Shown: positions 15,967 through 25,365, counted from the first letter of the stretch. The stretch: 53,470 nt of DNA from an uncultured Parabacteroides sp. (GCF_902493135.1 NZ_CABUOD010000032.1:1-53470); one strand, 5' to 3'. Notes: generated by a model not told the origin, from the letters alone. A program made the numbers and translations.

Positions 15967-16443
15967 ATGAAAGAAATCAAGTTGGAGACAAGAATCCGGA
16001 TCTATCCTCTTGCTGAATTGCCGGATGAGGAATTGCCGTTGATGGAAGCTGCCATAAAAGCGATCGGACAATCGTATGCCCCTTATTCGAAGTTCCATGT
16101 CGGAGCGGCGGCTCTGTTGGAGGACGGCACGATCGTGACCGGTAGCAACCAGGAAAATGCCGCTTATCCTTCCGGCCTGTGTGCCGAGCGGGTGACGTTG
16201 TTTCATGCCGGCCATCAATATCCGGATATGCCCGTTATCGCCCTGGCCATTGCCGCCGTGACGAATGGCCGGCAGGTCGAGAGCATTTCTCCGTGCGGGG
16301 CGTGTCGCCAGGTCTTGTTGGAAACTGAGCAACGTTATGGCAATCCGATGAAAGTCTTATTGTGCGGAAAGAAAGAGGTCGTAGTGGCGGAGAGTGCCGA
16401 GTCGTTGCTGCCGCTTTGTTTCGGGGCAAAAGATTTAGAATAA
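15967..16443 (+). CDS. cdd: Cytidine deaminase
   Basis: Deaminates cytidine and deoxycytidine to uridine forms in pyrimidine salvage. The 158-aa protein has the zinc and proton-shuttle motifs LCAERVTLFH (Cys, Glu) and SPCGACRQVL (two Cys), and the substrate-binding segment FHVGAAALLEDG with GSNQENAAYPSG. Length and motifs fit the homotetrameric class. It begins 33 bp after the response regulator stop and ends at a shared terminator, so it may be read with the efflux operon. Confidence 0.95.
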   Translation: MKEIKLETRIRIYPLAELPDEELPLMEAAIKAIGQSYAPYSKFHVGAAALLEDGTIVTGSNQENAAYPSGLCAERVTLFHAGHQYPDMPVIALAIAAVTNGRQVESISPCGACRQVLLETEQRYGNPMKVLLCGKKEVVVAESAESLLPLCFGAKDLE

Positions 16444-16448
16444 AAAAG

Positions 16449-16484
16449 AAGGAGCGCCATCTGTTGCCATGACGCTCCTTTTTA
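16449..16484. terminator. Terminator between cdd and the phosphohexomutase gene
   Basis: AAGGAGCG (16449-16456) pairs with CGCTCCTT (16473-16480), with A-rich sequence on the left and T-rich on the right, so it can work in both directions between two convergent genes. Confidence 0.85.
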
Positions 16485-16509
16485 ATATTCAGTTACTTCC
16501 CGTCCGGGA

Positions 16510-18258
16510 TCAGATACCCAATGACGCTTTGATCGCTTCGATCTTTTCTGCTCCTGCTTTTTCGGCAGCCGGCAGTTCGTCGAGGCTCTTCACTTTGGAA
16601 TGGACTTCGCAATAGAACTTGATCTTCGGTTCCGTACCGGAAGGACGGATAGATACTTTCGTTCCGTCTTCAGTGAAATATTGGAGGACGTTGGAAGTTG
16701 TCGGCATATCCAATGTCAATGTTTCGTTTTCTACATAATCTTTGCCTTTCAGGGATGCGTAGTCGTAGAATAGTGTGACTTTGGAACCGGCGATTTCCTG
16801 CAACGGGTTTTCACGGAAGTGCTTCATCATCGCTTCGATCTCTTCAGCACCGCTCTTTCCTTTCTTTACAACGGAGATGCCTTTTTCTTTAGAGAAACCA
16901 TACTGAACGTAGATGTTCTGCAATAGCTGGTACATCGTGATGCCTTGGTCTTTCGCCCAGGCTGCGATTTCGGCCAGGATGGCACAAGCGGAAACAGCGT
17001 CTTTGTCGCGGACGAAATCTTCGCACAGGAAGCCGTAGCTTTCTTCACCGCCACCGATATAGTTCTTCTTGCCTTCGTTCTTCTTCATGACATCGGCGAT
17101 CCATTTGAAGCCGGTGTAGACATCATATACTTCGACGCCGTTCTTCTCCGCGATCGTACGGATCAGCTCGGTTGTGACGATTGTCTTCACGATATATTCC
17201 TTGCCGTTGATCTTGCCCAGTTCTTTCCAGCGGGTGATCAGGTAGTAAACGAACATCAAAGCGGTCTGGTTGCCATTCAGCAATACCCATTCGCCTTCGT
17301 TGTTCTTGACGGCTGCACCTACGCGGTCTGCATCCGGGTCGGAAGCAAGCACCAGCTCTGCATCCGTTTCCTTGGCTTTTTCAACTGCCAGAGCCAATGC
17401 GGCCGGTTCTTCCGGGTTCGGAGAAACAACGGTAGGGAAGTCACCGCTTACTACGTCCTGTTCGGGTACGTGAATGATATTCGTGAAGCCGAATGCTTTC
17501 AATGTCGGCGGGATAACCGTTACGCCTGTTCCGTGGATCGGCGTATAGACGATCTTCATGTCGTGGTGGCGTGCGATAGATTCCGGTGACAAAGAAATCT
17601 TTGTCAGGTCGTTGATATATTGTTCGTCGATTTCCTTGCCGATGATTTCGATCAGTTCCTTGTTCCCTTCGAACTTGATTTCGCTGGCATTGCGGATTTT
17701 GTTAACTTCGGCAATCGTATTCTTGTCATGCGGGGCGATCATCTGGGCGCCGTCGTCCCAATACGCCTTGTACCCGTTATATTCTTTCGGATTGTGCGAA
17801 GCAGTCAGGATAATACCGCTCTGGCATCCTAACTTGCGGATGGTATATGACATTTCAGGAGTCGGACGAAGGTCTTCGAACAGATACACCTTGATGCCGT
17901 TTGCAGAGAAGATGTCGGCAGAGATTTCAGCAAATTTGCGGCTGTTGTTACGGCAGTCATGGCCGATTACAACTTTGATCTGGTCCAGATCGGCAAATTC
18001 CTTTTTCAGATAGTTGGATAAGCCTTGTGTGGCTGCTCCCACCGTGTAGATGTTCATACGGTTTGAACCTACTCCCATGATGCCTCTCAACCCACCTGTA
18101 CCGAATTCCAGGTCTTTGTAGAACGATTCGATCAGTTCCGTCGGATCTTCATTGTCTAACAGAGCCTGCACCTGTGCACGTGTTTCAGCGTCATAACTTT
18201 TAGTAAGCCAGCTTTGCGCCTTGCTTCTTACCATTTCTAACAGTTCCTTGTTTTCCAT
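16510..18258 (-). CDS. Phosphoglucomutase/phosphomannomutase (alpha-D-phosphohexomutase)
   Basis: A 582-aa phosphohexomutase that interconverts hexose 1- and 6-phosphates for glycolysis, glycogen and cell-surface sugars. The four family signatures are visible: the phosphoserine loop GIILTASHNPKEYNGYK, the metal loop ASDPDADRVG, the sugar-binding GGGEESYGF and the phosphate-binding RPSGTEPKIKFY. The length matches the PgcA-like group. It is monocistronic, with a minus-strand -7 element at 18309-18316 and the shared terminator at 16449-16484. Confidence 0.95.
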   Translation of the reverse strand: MENKELLEMVRSKAQSWLTKSYDAETRAQVQALLDNEDPTELIESFYKDLEFGTGGLRGIMGVGSNRMNIYTVGAATQGLSNYLKKEFADLDQIKVVIGHDCRNNSRKFAEISADIFSANGIKVYLFEDLRPTPEMSYTIRKLGCQSGIILTASHNPKEYNGYKAYWDDGAQMIAPHDKNTIAEVNKIRNASEIKFEGNKELIEIIGKEIDEQYINDLTKISLSPESIARHHDMKIVYTPIHGTGVTVIPPTLKAFGFTNIIHVPEQDVVSGDFPTVVSPNPEEPAALALAVEKAKETDAELVLASDPDADRVGAAVKNNEGEWVLLNGNQTALMFVYYLITRWKELGKINGKEYIVKTIVTTELIRTIAEKNGVEVYDVYTGFKWIADVMKKNEGKKNYIGGGEESYGFLCEDFVRDKDAVSACAILAEIAAWAKDQGITMYQLLQNIYVQYGFSKEKGISVVKKGKSGAEEIEAMMKHFRENPLQEIAGSKVTLFYDYASLKGKDYVENETLTLDMPTTSNVLQYFTEDGTKVSIRPSGTEPKIKFYCEVHSKVKSLDELPAAEKAGAEKIEAIKASLGI

Positions 18259-18308
18259 GACCTATATGTCTTGCTTTTAATTTAAAGAAATCCTGATTTT
18301 GAAATGAA

Positions 18309-18316
18309 CAAAGATA
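18309..18316 (-). promoter_or_regulatory. Promoter -7 element of the phosphohexomutase gene
   Basis: CAAAGATA reads TATCTTTG on the minus strand, a perfect TAnnTTTG, 50 bp upstream of the start codon. Confidence 0.55.
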
Positions 18317-18354
18317 CAAATAAATTGATAATTCCCAAGATTCAGGCTTTTTAT

Positions 18355-20025
18355 TTACCAGACAAAGGGATGCTCGTATTCCGACCGGTTTCCGGCGGCA
18401 TCCGTAACGGTTAGTTTGAGGGTGTGTTTCCCTCTTTCGAGCCGTTCCTTGTCGAACTTGTAGGTAATGACCGATTTGCTGTTCATCTCGAACAGGACGT
18501 ATTGCCCGTCTATCTCTCCCCGGTAGGTTTGCACGCCGCTCAGGTTATCGGACAGGCGGAAAACGAATGCCTGTTTGCTGATCCACGTGTCGGCGCCCAA
18601 CGGGGTGATCGTCGGTGCTTTGATATCTTGCCCGATCGTATAATGGCCCAGTTCTTTGATCGTGCCGTCGATCCAGCCGTTCCGGTAAGTGCCGCCGATC
18701 CAGGATTGACGGCCTTTCTGAGTGCGGACGATACCATATTGCTGCTTGTTTTCCAATGTGTCGATCCGTAAACGCAAGGACAGTTGCGCCGAGCTGTGAA
18801 GCGGGACGGGGCGGTTATGCAGCATGTGCGTATCAGCCAGTGCCGTGCTGTCTTCCTTTACCGAATAACGGAAATACAGATCGTCGTACAGATTGCCTTT
18901 CGGGATCGTCATCCGGATGCCTTTTGCTCCGAACCGGTTGTCGGCCATCCAATGAAACAGTTCTGTACCTTCGGTCTCGATCTCCGGAATCTCCTGCTCT
19001 TTCCCTTCTATCCAAACGGAGAGGCGGGCGGTGTTGCCGAATGCATCGGCAAGCGTGTACGTGAGATGATAGGTTTTTTCTTCTTCTATATGAATGATCC
19101 CCCGGTTGATGCTTTCGCTGAAACGCAGGCGGTTGCCCGGTTCGACGAAACTGCGCATATAGAAGGAACGGCGGTCTTTCCATTCCTCATAATCGACGTA
19201 GCTGTTCAAATAGCGGGTCTCGTCGAACGCAAAACGGTCCAGGTTGCTATGGTAGATCGTCTGGCTGTCCAGACGGAGGGTAATATCTTTCACTCCGTAG
19301 ATGTTTGTCGTATTATCCATATAATCGTAGGCTTTGACCGCCAGCCCGACTTCTCCCCATGCTTCGATCTTGCCGGTGATGGTTTGCTTGCCGTTTTTGG
19401 CCGTGACCGGTTTCAACTCCAGTTTACGGCTGCTGCCGTTGACCACTCCTTTGCCCTGTTGCGGACAGATCAGGATTCCCTGTATTTTCGGTGCGCGGGT
19501 GTCGGTTATCTTCTCCTTGAAATATTCGATCGGGTCGAGGACCTCTTCGCTTTCCGTGTCGCGCACTTCAAAATGGAGATGCGGGCCGCCCGAACTTCCG
19601 GTGTTTCCACTGTAGGCGACAATGTCTCCTTTTTTGACCGGGAGTTGGTCCGGGTCGAGGGACAGGTTCACGTTGAAGCTTTCCTGTTCGTATTGCTGCG
19701 CCTTGATATATCGGGCGATGGAAGGGGCGAATCGTTGCAAATGGCCGTAGACGGTCGTCGTCCCGTCCGGATGTGTCAGGTATAAGCCGTTTCCGTATCC
19801 CCACGGACTGACGGATATGCGTGATACATATCCCTCCTGTACGGCGTGAACGGGTTTCCCTTCCACCCCTTGTGTCTTAAAATCTATTCCGGAATGAAAA
19901 TGGTTGTTGCGCAACTCCCCGAAGTTACCGCTCAACAAGATCGGGAAATCGAAGGGTTGACGGAGTTGTTGGGCGCTTATTGTCTGTATGCAAAAAGCCA
20001 GTATGGCGATATATAGTTTGTACAT
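18355..20025 (-). CDS. Secreted M23 family metallopeptidase
   Basis: A 556-aa exported protein with a signal peptide (MYKLYIAILAFCIQTISAQ) and an N-terminal LytM/M23 domain. Zinc ligands are visible as His44 and Asp48 in NHFHSGIDFK and in the PHLHFEVRD motif near residue 150. The large C-terminal part (about 200-556) is beta-rich and ends in a segment with SDNLSGVQTYRGEIDGQYVL and LTVTDAAGNRSEYEHPF, like Ig-type domains. It probably cleaves peptidoglycan cross-bridges or acts in envelope remodelling. It starts 35 bp after the endonuclease/exonuclease/phosphatase gene and may be cotranscribed with it. Confidence 0.9.
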   Translation of the reverse strand: MYKLYIAILAFCIQTISAQQLRQPFDFPILLSGNFGELRNNHFHSGIDFKTQGVEGKPVHAVQEGYVSRISVSPWGYGNGLYLTHPDGTTTVYGHLQRFAPSIARYIKAQQYEQESFNVNLSLDPDQLPVKKGDIVAYSGNTGSSGGPHLHFEVRDTESEEVLDPIEYFKEKITDTRAPKIQGILICPQQGKGVVNGSSRKLELKPVTAKNGKQTITGKIEAWGEVGLAVKAYDYMDNTTNIYGVKDITLRLDSQTIYHSNLDRFAFDETRYLNSYVDYEEWKDRRSFYMRSFVEPGNRLRFSESINRGIIHIEEEKTYHLTYTLADAFGNTARLSVWIEGKEQEIPEIETEGTELFHWMADNRFGAKGIRMTIPKGNLYDDLYFRYSVKEDSTALADTHMLHNRPVPLHSSAQLSLRLRIDTLENKQQYGIVRTQKGRQSWIGGTYRNGWIDGTIKELGHYTIGQDIKAPTITPLGADTWISKQAFVFRLSDNLSGVQTYRGEIDGQYVLFEMNSKSVITYKFDKERLERGKHTLKLTVTDAAGNRSEYEHPFVW

Positions 20026-20060
20026 ATTGTATGTGTATTTGGAAAAACAAAAGTAATCAT

Positions 20061-21134
20061 TTATTTCAATAGTAGAAAGTCGACGATCAAGGGGAGATGG
20101 TCGCTGTAGCCGCCTTCGTATTTGAAACCGTAGTAGGTGCGGAAAGGGCGTTCGCCTCGCCAGGTTTTATCCTTTGTAAGCAGGAATGGCGGAGAGAAGA
20201 TACGGGCGCTTCCTGGGATGACCTGCATCCGGGAGGTGGTGTCGGCGAGAGAGGACGACAGGATGATTTGATCTAACTGGCTCCATTCCCCTTGATATTT
20301 ATGACTGCCCGGAAGACCCGGCCTGTTCCCGGCAAATAGATTGTATAGATGGAGAGACGGACTGGCATCCGTCCGGAGTTCCATAGGCATGGAACTGGAA
20401 TCGGACAGGCATGGAATTGGAACCGGATGGGCATCCAATATTTCCCGGATGCTCGTGTCGTCCGGCGTATCATTAAAATCTCCCATGATCAGGATGTGCG
20501 GGGCTGGACGGAGGCTATGGATCGAGTCGCATAATGTGCGCAGGGTCCGTGCCGCATCCGAACGGTCCGGTTCGCTTTCTTTTTCTCCTCCGTAGCGGGA
20601 AGGGAAGTGGCAGACAAAAACATCGATCCGGTCTCCGATAATCACATCTCCCCATACATGCAGGATATTGCGGGTATGCTTATGCTGTTGGCGGGTAAAA
20701 CGGACCGGGTGCTCCGCGTGTCCTTGGTAGCGGAACTTGTCCCGCTGGTAAAGCAATGCCACGTTGATGCCTCGCGTGTCTTGTCCGTGCGTCATGCAAT
20801 AGCGGTAATGTTGCCGGCGGAGCGGAGTGAAGTCCAGGAGCCGGACAAGTACGGAATCGTTTTCTACTTCACAAAGTCCGATCAAAGCCGGCGTGCTCCA
20901 TTCTCCCGCTGCCGTGATGACTTTTGCCAGCTGCTGTAATTTATGGTAAAATCGTCCGGGTGTCCAGTGACGGTTGCCGGAGGGAAGGAAGTCATTGTCG
21001 GCGGCAAGCGGATCGTCTTCCGTGTCGAACAGGTTCTCGACATTGTAGCTTATCACGCGAAAGTCTGTCTGTCCTTGTGAAGAAAAGGAAAACAATGTCA
21101 GGATAAAAAACGTCATAGTTAAGATCCGGGTCAT
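20061..21134 (-). CDS. Secreted endonuclease/exonuclease/phosphatase family protein
   Basis: A 357-aa protein with a signal peptide (MTRILTMTFFILTLFSFSSQG) and the EEP fold: VISYNVENLFDTEDDP (Asn, metal Glu), IGLCEVENDSVL, LIMGDFNDTPDD and the final GGYSDHLPLIVDFLL. The substrate may be nucleic acid or a phosphoester; it cannot be decided from sequence. Its start is 6 bp from the stop of the upstream lipoprotein gene, so the two form an operon. Confidence 0.9.
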   Translation of the reverse strand: MTRILTMTFFILTLFSFSSQGQTDFRVISYNVENLFDTEDDPLAADNDFLPSGNRHWTPGRFYHKLQQLAKVITAAGEWSTPALIGLCEVENDSVLVRLLDFTPLRRQHYRYCMTHGQDTRGINVALLYQRDKFRYQGHAEHPVRFTRQQHKHTRNILHVWGDVIIGDRIDVFVCHFPSRYGGEKESEPDRSDAARTLRTLCDSIHSLRPAPHILIMGDFNDTPDDTSIREILDAHPVPIPCLSDSSSMPMELRTDASPSLHLYNLFAGNRPGLPGSHKYQGEWSQLDQIILSSSLADTTSRMQVIPGSARIFSPPFLLTKDKTWRGERPFRTYYGFKYEGGYSDHLPLIVDFLLLK

Positions 21135-21140
21135 ATCGTT

Positions 21141-22604
21141 TTATTTTGTTCCATCTTCTTTCGGTACGAATTCGTAGGCTCCGATATCGGGACCGTCGTT
21201 TGTCAGGCGGTTTATGCCGTAGCGGTCCACCGGATATTGTTGCGTAACGAAGATATCCGCTTTTCCCACTCCTAAGGTGGTTGTCGAATCCGGACGGAAA
21301 TCAAAGCGGTATTTGTTCTTTTCGCCACCTTTTAACCTGTAGGACGGACTGGTATTGGTGAACAATACCTCTTTGAAGCGGTCATTGTTGCTGCCATTCG
21401 TTTTGATTACGCAATGGTTGAACAGGTATTCGAATGATGCCGCACCGTCGACGGATAGATTGAGTTCTCCTTTATATGCATCCTTGCCGGCATCGAAACT
21501 GCCGTCGATGATGCAATTGTCGAATGTCGCTTTGAGCGGATAAGCCTCTTCATTCGCATTGTTTGCCATCGTGAGGCAAGACGTGTAACGTTTTTCCAAT
21601 GTCATGAAATTGGCAAGCGTGCAATGGATGAACCGGTATTCTCCGCCGATCAGCACGACGACGCCTCCTCCGGCATTCGTCAATTCCGTATTGGCCACTT
21701 CAATATTGCAATTGAGTGCGAAGAACAGGTTTTCTCCCATATTCGTGATCTGGGAATTGCTTAATTTCAGTTTGGATTCGTCCGGAGACGACTTTTCGAA
21801 CGTCAGTCCTGTTTTCCCGTTTCGCACGATTACATTGTCCATGATATTATGGTAGCTTTCCGTCCGGAAGAAAATGCCTCCCCATTGCGACGGGGTCCGG
21901 TCGTAGGGCAGGATATCGTTCAGAATGAAATCCAGGCGGTCCCCGCGGAAGACAATCGGCTTTTCGCGTGTCCCTTTGGCCAGCAATGTTCCGTATGTGA
22001 TAACCTTCGCGGTGTCGTGCATATAGAACGTAACGCCCGGATCGATGCTGAGCGTGATATCGGGAGAAATAACCAGGCTGTCATATATAAGGTAAGGCCG
22101 CTCGGCTGTAAAATGCGTGTCCTGTGTCAGGATAAGCCCGTTTTTATGCAGGTTTACGTTTTGCCCGTATGCTTCGAGGCGGACGGACTGTTTGACCCCG
22201 TTTGTGGTGAAGATGATGGAATCGTCCACCAGCAACGGTTGGTTGGAGGCGTTCGGATTGACGGTCACTTCCACAAAAACATACAAACTGTCGTTTGCCT
22301 GTATCCTTACATCCTGGAAATGGTCGCCTTTACGCCCGTCCACGTTGATGCGGAAGCCGGTCTCTTCACCGCTCGCCAACAGGATCTCGCTGATCAGCAA
22401 AGGCTGGTCGTTGCGGTTGTAGATCATGAACTCTTTGGTTGCGGAGCCTATCGTGGTGAAAACCGTATCGAAAGAAAGCGTGTCGACCGAGAAGCTCAGC
22501 CGATGGTTGGGGTTACTCGAATAGTTCTCGTCCAGCCCGTCGCACGACAACAGGTTGAGTATTATAAAGAATAATATGAGTAACGGAGCGGCTAATTTTT
22601 TCAT
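21141..22604 (-). CDS. Lipoprotein with Ig-like domain and right-handed beta-helix
   Basis: A 487-aa surface or periplasmic lipoprotein. The signal ends in LLSC, so the mature protein starts with an acylated Cys. Residues about 35-150 (LSFSVDTLSFDTVFTTIGSA...FMIYNRNDQPLLISEILLAS) look like an abnormal-spindle/Ig-type beta domain. Residues about 170-450 have beta-helix features (GVTFYMHDTAKVITYGTLLA, WGGIFFRTESYHNIMDNVIV, NCNIEVANTELTNAGGGVVV), and the C-terminus has DGPDIGAYEF, a common end of such domains. No enzyme residues were recognised. It heads an operon with the EEP gene. Confidence 0.8.
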   Translation of the reverse strand: MKKLAAPLLILFFIILNLLSCDGLDENYSSNPNHRLSFSVDTLSFDTVFTTIGSATKEFMIYNRNDQPLLISEILLASGEETGFRINVDGRKGDHFQDVRIQANDSLYVFVEVTVNPNASNQPLLVDDSIIFTTNGVKQSVRLEAYGQNVNLHKNGLILTQDTHFTAERPYLIYDSLVISPDITLSIDPGVTFYMHDTAKVITYGTLLAKGTREKPIVFRGDRLDFILNDILPYDRTPSQWGGIFFRTESYHNIMDNVIVRNGKTGLTFEKSSPDESKLKLSNSQITNMGENLFFALNCNIEVANTELTNAGGGVVVLIGGEYRFIHCTLANFMTLEKRYTSCLTMANNANEEAYPLKATFDNCIIDGSFDAGKDAYKGELNLSVDGAASFEYLFNHCVIKTNGSNNDRFKEVLFTNTSPSYRLKGGEKNKYRFDFRPDSTTTLGVGKADIFVTQQYPVDRYGINRLTNDGPDIGAYEFVPKEDGTK

Positions 22605-22663
22605 TTCATTAATTATTAATAGTCCAGGTAAATCTTATTTACCATATAATGTCAATAAGAAAA

Positions 22664-22671
22664 CAAATTTA
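22664..22671 (-). promoter_or_regulatory. Promoter -7 element of the beta-helix lipoprotein gene
   Basis: CAAATTTA reads TAAATTTG on the minus strand, matching TAnnTTTG, 59 bp upstream of the start at 22604. Confidence 0.5.
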
Positions 22672-22703
22672 TCATAAATAAGTTTTCGGGCATTAACATA
22701 AAA

Positions 22704-22740
22704 AAAGAGGAAAAACATCCGTCAAATGTTAATCCTCTTT
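22704..22740 (-). terminator. Terminator after pepD
   Basis: AAAGAGGA (22704-22711) pairs with TCCTCTTT (22733-22740), and an inner AACAT/ATGTT pair extends the hairpin. On the minus strand it is followed by a run of T, as expected for the end of the pepD transcript. Confidence 0.85.
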
Positions 22741-22762
22741 CTATAACGGGAAATGTACCGTT

Positions 22763-24220
22763 TTATTTTGCGGGGATGCTCTTTAATAGTTCGAGCAAGT
22801 GGGACCACCACAAGCCGACGGTATCAATCTGTATGCGTTCGTTGGGAGAATGGACGTCGCGAAGCGTCGGTCCGAATGAAATCATATCCAGATTCGGATA
22901 TTTTTCAAGGAACAAACCGCATTCCAATCCTGCATGGATCGCCATGATCTTGGCATCTTTGTTGAACAATCGTCTATAGGTTTCCTGTGCCACTTTCAGG
23001 ATCTTTGAATCCGGATTAGGCGCCCAGCCGGGATAGCCGTCGCCGTGAGTGACGATTGCGTCTGCCAGTTTGAAAACGGATGCGACCTGGTTGGCGATCA
23101 TATTCTTGCATGATTCGATGGAACTGCGCTGGCTTGTGCCTACGATGACCGTATCGTCCGGCCCCATCTTGACGGATGCCAAGTTGGTGGAAGTCTCGAC
23201 CAAGCCTTCGATGTCGTGGCTCATGCCGATTACGCCGTGCGGGCAAGCGTGCAATGACAAGATGATCTTTTGTGCCCATAAATCGCTTATGCATGTATCC
23301 GGCCGGTCTGTCGATTCCATTGAAATCCGTACATTCGGATCGACGTGTTTCAGTTCGTTTTCAATGTCTGCCGTGTAGTGGTTCAAGAGGATGCGTGCTG
23401 TCTCCTTGTCTGCCGGATGCAGACCTATGACGGCCTGTGCCTCACGGGCGATGGCATTGCGGAGGTTACCGCCTTGGATAGAGCAAAGATTGAAATCTAC
23501 CTCGTTGTTCAACAGGTAAAGATAGCGGACCAATATTTTATTTGCATTACCCAAGCCTTTATGTATTTCGCCACCGGAATGTCCGCCGTTCAACCCTTTC
23601 ACTTCGATTTTGAAATATTGCATGTCCGGATTGGTCTCGCGTGATTCGTAATGGAACACCGCTTGCGTGTCTTTACCGCCTGCGCAACCCATAAAGATTT
23701 CACCTTCGTCTTCGCTATCGAGGTTCAGCAGGATATCGCCTGTCATGAATCCTTTTTCGAGTGCTTTGGCTCCGGTCAGCCCGGTTTCTTCGTCTACGGT
23801 GAAAAGGCATTCGATCGGTCCGTGCTCGATATCGTCCGAAGCGAGGATGGCCAGTTCGGCGGCTACACCGATGCCATTGTCGGCTCCCAAAGTCGTACCG
23901 TTGGCACGAAGCCAGTTCCCGTCGACGATTGTCTCGATCGGATCATGGTCGAAGTCATGTGCGGTCCCGTTGTTCTTTTCACAAACCATATCCATATGGG
24001 ATTGCAGAACGACTGTCGGCAGGTTTTCTTTGCCGGGAGTAGCCGGTTTGGACATCAGGATGTTGCCTGCGGCATCTTTTTTGATGGCTATTTTATACTG
24101 TTTGGCGAACGATTCAAGGAACTCGATCATTTTTCCTTCTTTTTTTGAAGGACGGGGCACTTGTGTTACCTGGTGGAAGAACTTCCAGACGATTTCAGGC
24201 TTTAAATCAGTAATCTTCAT
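22763..24220 (-). CDS. pepD: Aminoacyl-histidine dipeptidase (PepD, M20C)
   Basis: A cytosolic di-zinc dipeptidase of 485 aa that splits Xaa-His and other dipeptides. Metal and catalytic motifs are present: VVLQSHMDMVCEKN, GTTLGADNGIGVA, FTVDEETGLTGA and LNLDSEDEGEIFMGCAGG, plus the lid-domain NGGHSGGEIHKGLGNANK. The length matches the E. coli PepD family. It is monocistronic and ends at the terminator at 22704-22740. Confidence 0.95.
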   Translation of the reverse strand: MKITDLKPEIVWKFFHQVTQVPRPSKKEGKMIEFLESFAKQYKIAIKKDAAGNILMSKPATPGKENLPTVVLQSHMDMVCEKNNGTAHDFDHDPIETIVDGNWLRANGTTLGADNGIGVAAELAILASDDIEHGPIECLFTVDEETGLTGAKALEKGFMTGDILLNLDSEDEGEIFMGCAGGKDTQAVFHYESRETNPDMQYFKIEVKGLNGGHSGGEIHKGLGNANKILVRYLYLLNNEVDFNLCSIQGGNLRNAIAREAQAVIGLHPADKETARILLNHYTADIENELKHVDPNVRISMESTDRPDTCISDLWAQKIILSLHACPHGVIGMSHDIEGLVETSTNLASVKMGPDDTVIVGTSQRSSIESCKNMIANQVASVFKLADAIVTHGDGYPGWAPNPDSKILKVAQETYRRLFNKDAKIMAIHAGLECGLFLEKYPNLDMISFGPTLRDVHSPNERIQIDTVGLWWSHLLELLKSIPAK

Positions 24221-24339
24221 AATGTTACAATATATTATAGATGTTACTCTATAGTTAATAATACCAGTGCAAACAGGGGGTTGTATGAAAAAAAGTACAA
24301 TTAAATATCAAAAACATACTTTCCAATCACTTAAACTCT

Positions 24340-24347
24340 TATATTTG
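24340..24347 (+). promoter_or_regulatory. Promoter -7 element of the small membrane protein gene
   Basis: TATATTTG at 24340-24347 fits TAnnTTTG, 20 bp upstream of the start at 24368. The next gene (OmpH-like) lies 28 bp after that ORF and is probably read from here too. Confidence 0.55.
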
Positions 24348-24367
24348 CGTCCACAAATATAGAGAAA

Positions 24368-24586
24368 ATGCTTACAACGTTATTGATTACCGTCATAATT
24401 CTTGTTATTTGTGTTGTGTTGCTCAGTGTAAAAGTTCTTTTCAAAAAGGGAGGGAAGTTCCCGAATACACACATTGAGGGTAACGCGGCACTAAGGGAGA
24501 AAGGTATATGCTGTGCTAAAACCCAGCATAAGCGCGATGGTTTGCGGAAGAATCTATATGATAAGATAAAGGAAATAGAAGAATAA
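24368..24586 (+). CDS. Small single-pass membrane protein, function unknown
   Basis: A 72-aa protein with one N-terminal helix (LLITVIILVICVVLLSVKVLF) and a basic cytosolic tail with the segment NAALREKGICCAKTQ and a short final helix (NLYDKIKEIEE). The ICCAKTQ motif, with two adjacent Cys, is notable. I recognise it as the sort of small conserved Bacteroidales membrane protein that has no assigned function. It lies 28 bp before the OmpH-like gene in the same direction. Confidence 0.7.
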   Translation: MLTTLLITVIILVICVVLLSVKVLFKKGGKFPNTHIEGNAALREKGICCAKTQHKRDGLRKNLYDKIKEIEE

Positions 24587-24614
24587 AATAAAATAAAGAT
24601 TTAATTTACACTTT

Positions 24615-25217
24615 ATGAAGAACATTAACTACGTTATTAATGGTGTGCTCGCGGTAGCTGTCATAATCTTGTTTGTTATGCAGTTTTCCAGTAAAAAAGA
24701 ATCAACAGTAGCTCCGGCTTTCACAACGGAGGGAGATTCTACTAATTTGCTCCCTGTAGCATATGTGAATGTAGACTCTCTTTTATCGAATTACAACTAT
24801 TCGAAAGATCTGAATGAACGTATCCTCAAGATGCAGGAAGATTATCGTTTAGATATGACCCAGCGGTCAAATGCCTTACGGACTGAGTTGAATGATTTCC
24901 AACGTAAATATGAGGCCAATGCTTTCCTTACCACGGAAAGGGCGCAGCAAGAAGGAAACCGTTTGCAGAAAAAGCAAGAGGAACTTCAGAACTATGCGGC
25001 TAAGAAAGAACAGGAATTGGCCGCCAAGCAGATGGAACTGAACGGACAGCTTCGCGATACGATCGTCGCCCAGTTGACGACTTTCAACCAGGCAAAAGGT
25101 TATCAGATCATTTTCAGCAATACAATGGGTGACAACATTTTGTTATCTAATCCGGCATACGACATCACTGCCGAATTTCTCGAAGTGCTGAATAAAAACT
25201 ACTCTTCCGGCAAATAA
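24615..25217 (+). CDS. OmpH/Skp-family periplasmic chaperone
   Basis: A 200-aa protein with an N-terminal signal or anchor helix (NYVINGVLAVAVIILFVMQF), a short beta part (LPVAYVNVDSLLSNYNYSKD), a long coiled coil (about 65-150, rich in Gln, Glu and Lys) and a final beta segment (YQIIFSNTMGDNILLSNPAY followed by DITAEFLEVLNK). This is the Skp layout: a trimeric chaperone that escorts outer-membrane proteins through the periplasm. It ends at a strong terminator. Confidence 0.9.
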   Translation: MKNINYVINGVLAVAVIILFVMQFSSKKESTVAPAFTTEGDSTNLLPVAYVNVDSLLSNYNYSKDLNERILKMQEDYRLDMTQRSNALRTELNDFQRKYEANAFLTTERAQQEGNRLQKKQEELQNYAAKKEQELAAKQMELNGQLRDTIVAQLTTFNQAKGYQIIFSNTMGDNILLSNPAYDITAEFLEVLNKNYSSGK

Positions 25218-25239
25218 AGAAATCAGAAGTACATAGGAA

Positions 25240-25275
25240 AAGGCTGCCTGGCGATATGCGAAGGCAGCCTTTTTT
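25240..25275 (+). terminator. Terminator after the OmpH-like gene
   Basis: AAGGCTGCCT (25240-25249) pairs with AGGCAGCCTT (25262-25271) and is followed by T residues. Confidence 0.9.
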
Positions 25276-25299
25276 GCGTTGTGGGATCATGGTTTAGCG

Positions 25300-25365
25300 T
25301 TAGGCTCCGTAACTCTATGCTTTAGGCTCCGTAACCCTATGCTTTAGACCTCGTAACCCTATGCA
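25300..25365. repeat. Three 22-bp tandem repeats
   Basis: Units at 25300-25321, 25322-25343 and 25344-25365 follow the pattern TTAGGCTCCGTAACCCTATG plus two bases. Units 1 and 2 differ at one base; unit 3 differs at a few. They fill the gap between the OmpH terminator and the stop codon of the PepSY gene on the other strand. No function is apparent. Confidence 0.8.

Noticed and set aside
25300..25365. Possible CRISPR remnant
   Set aside because: The units abut directly with no spacers.
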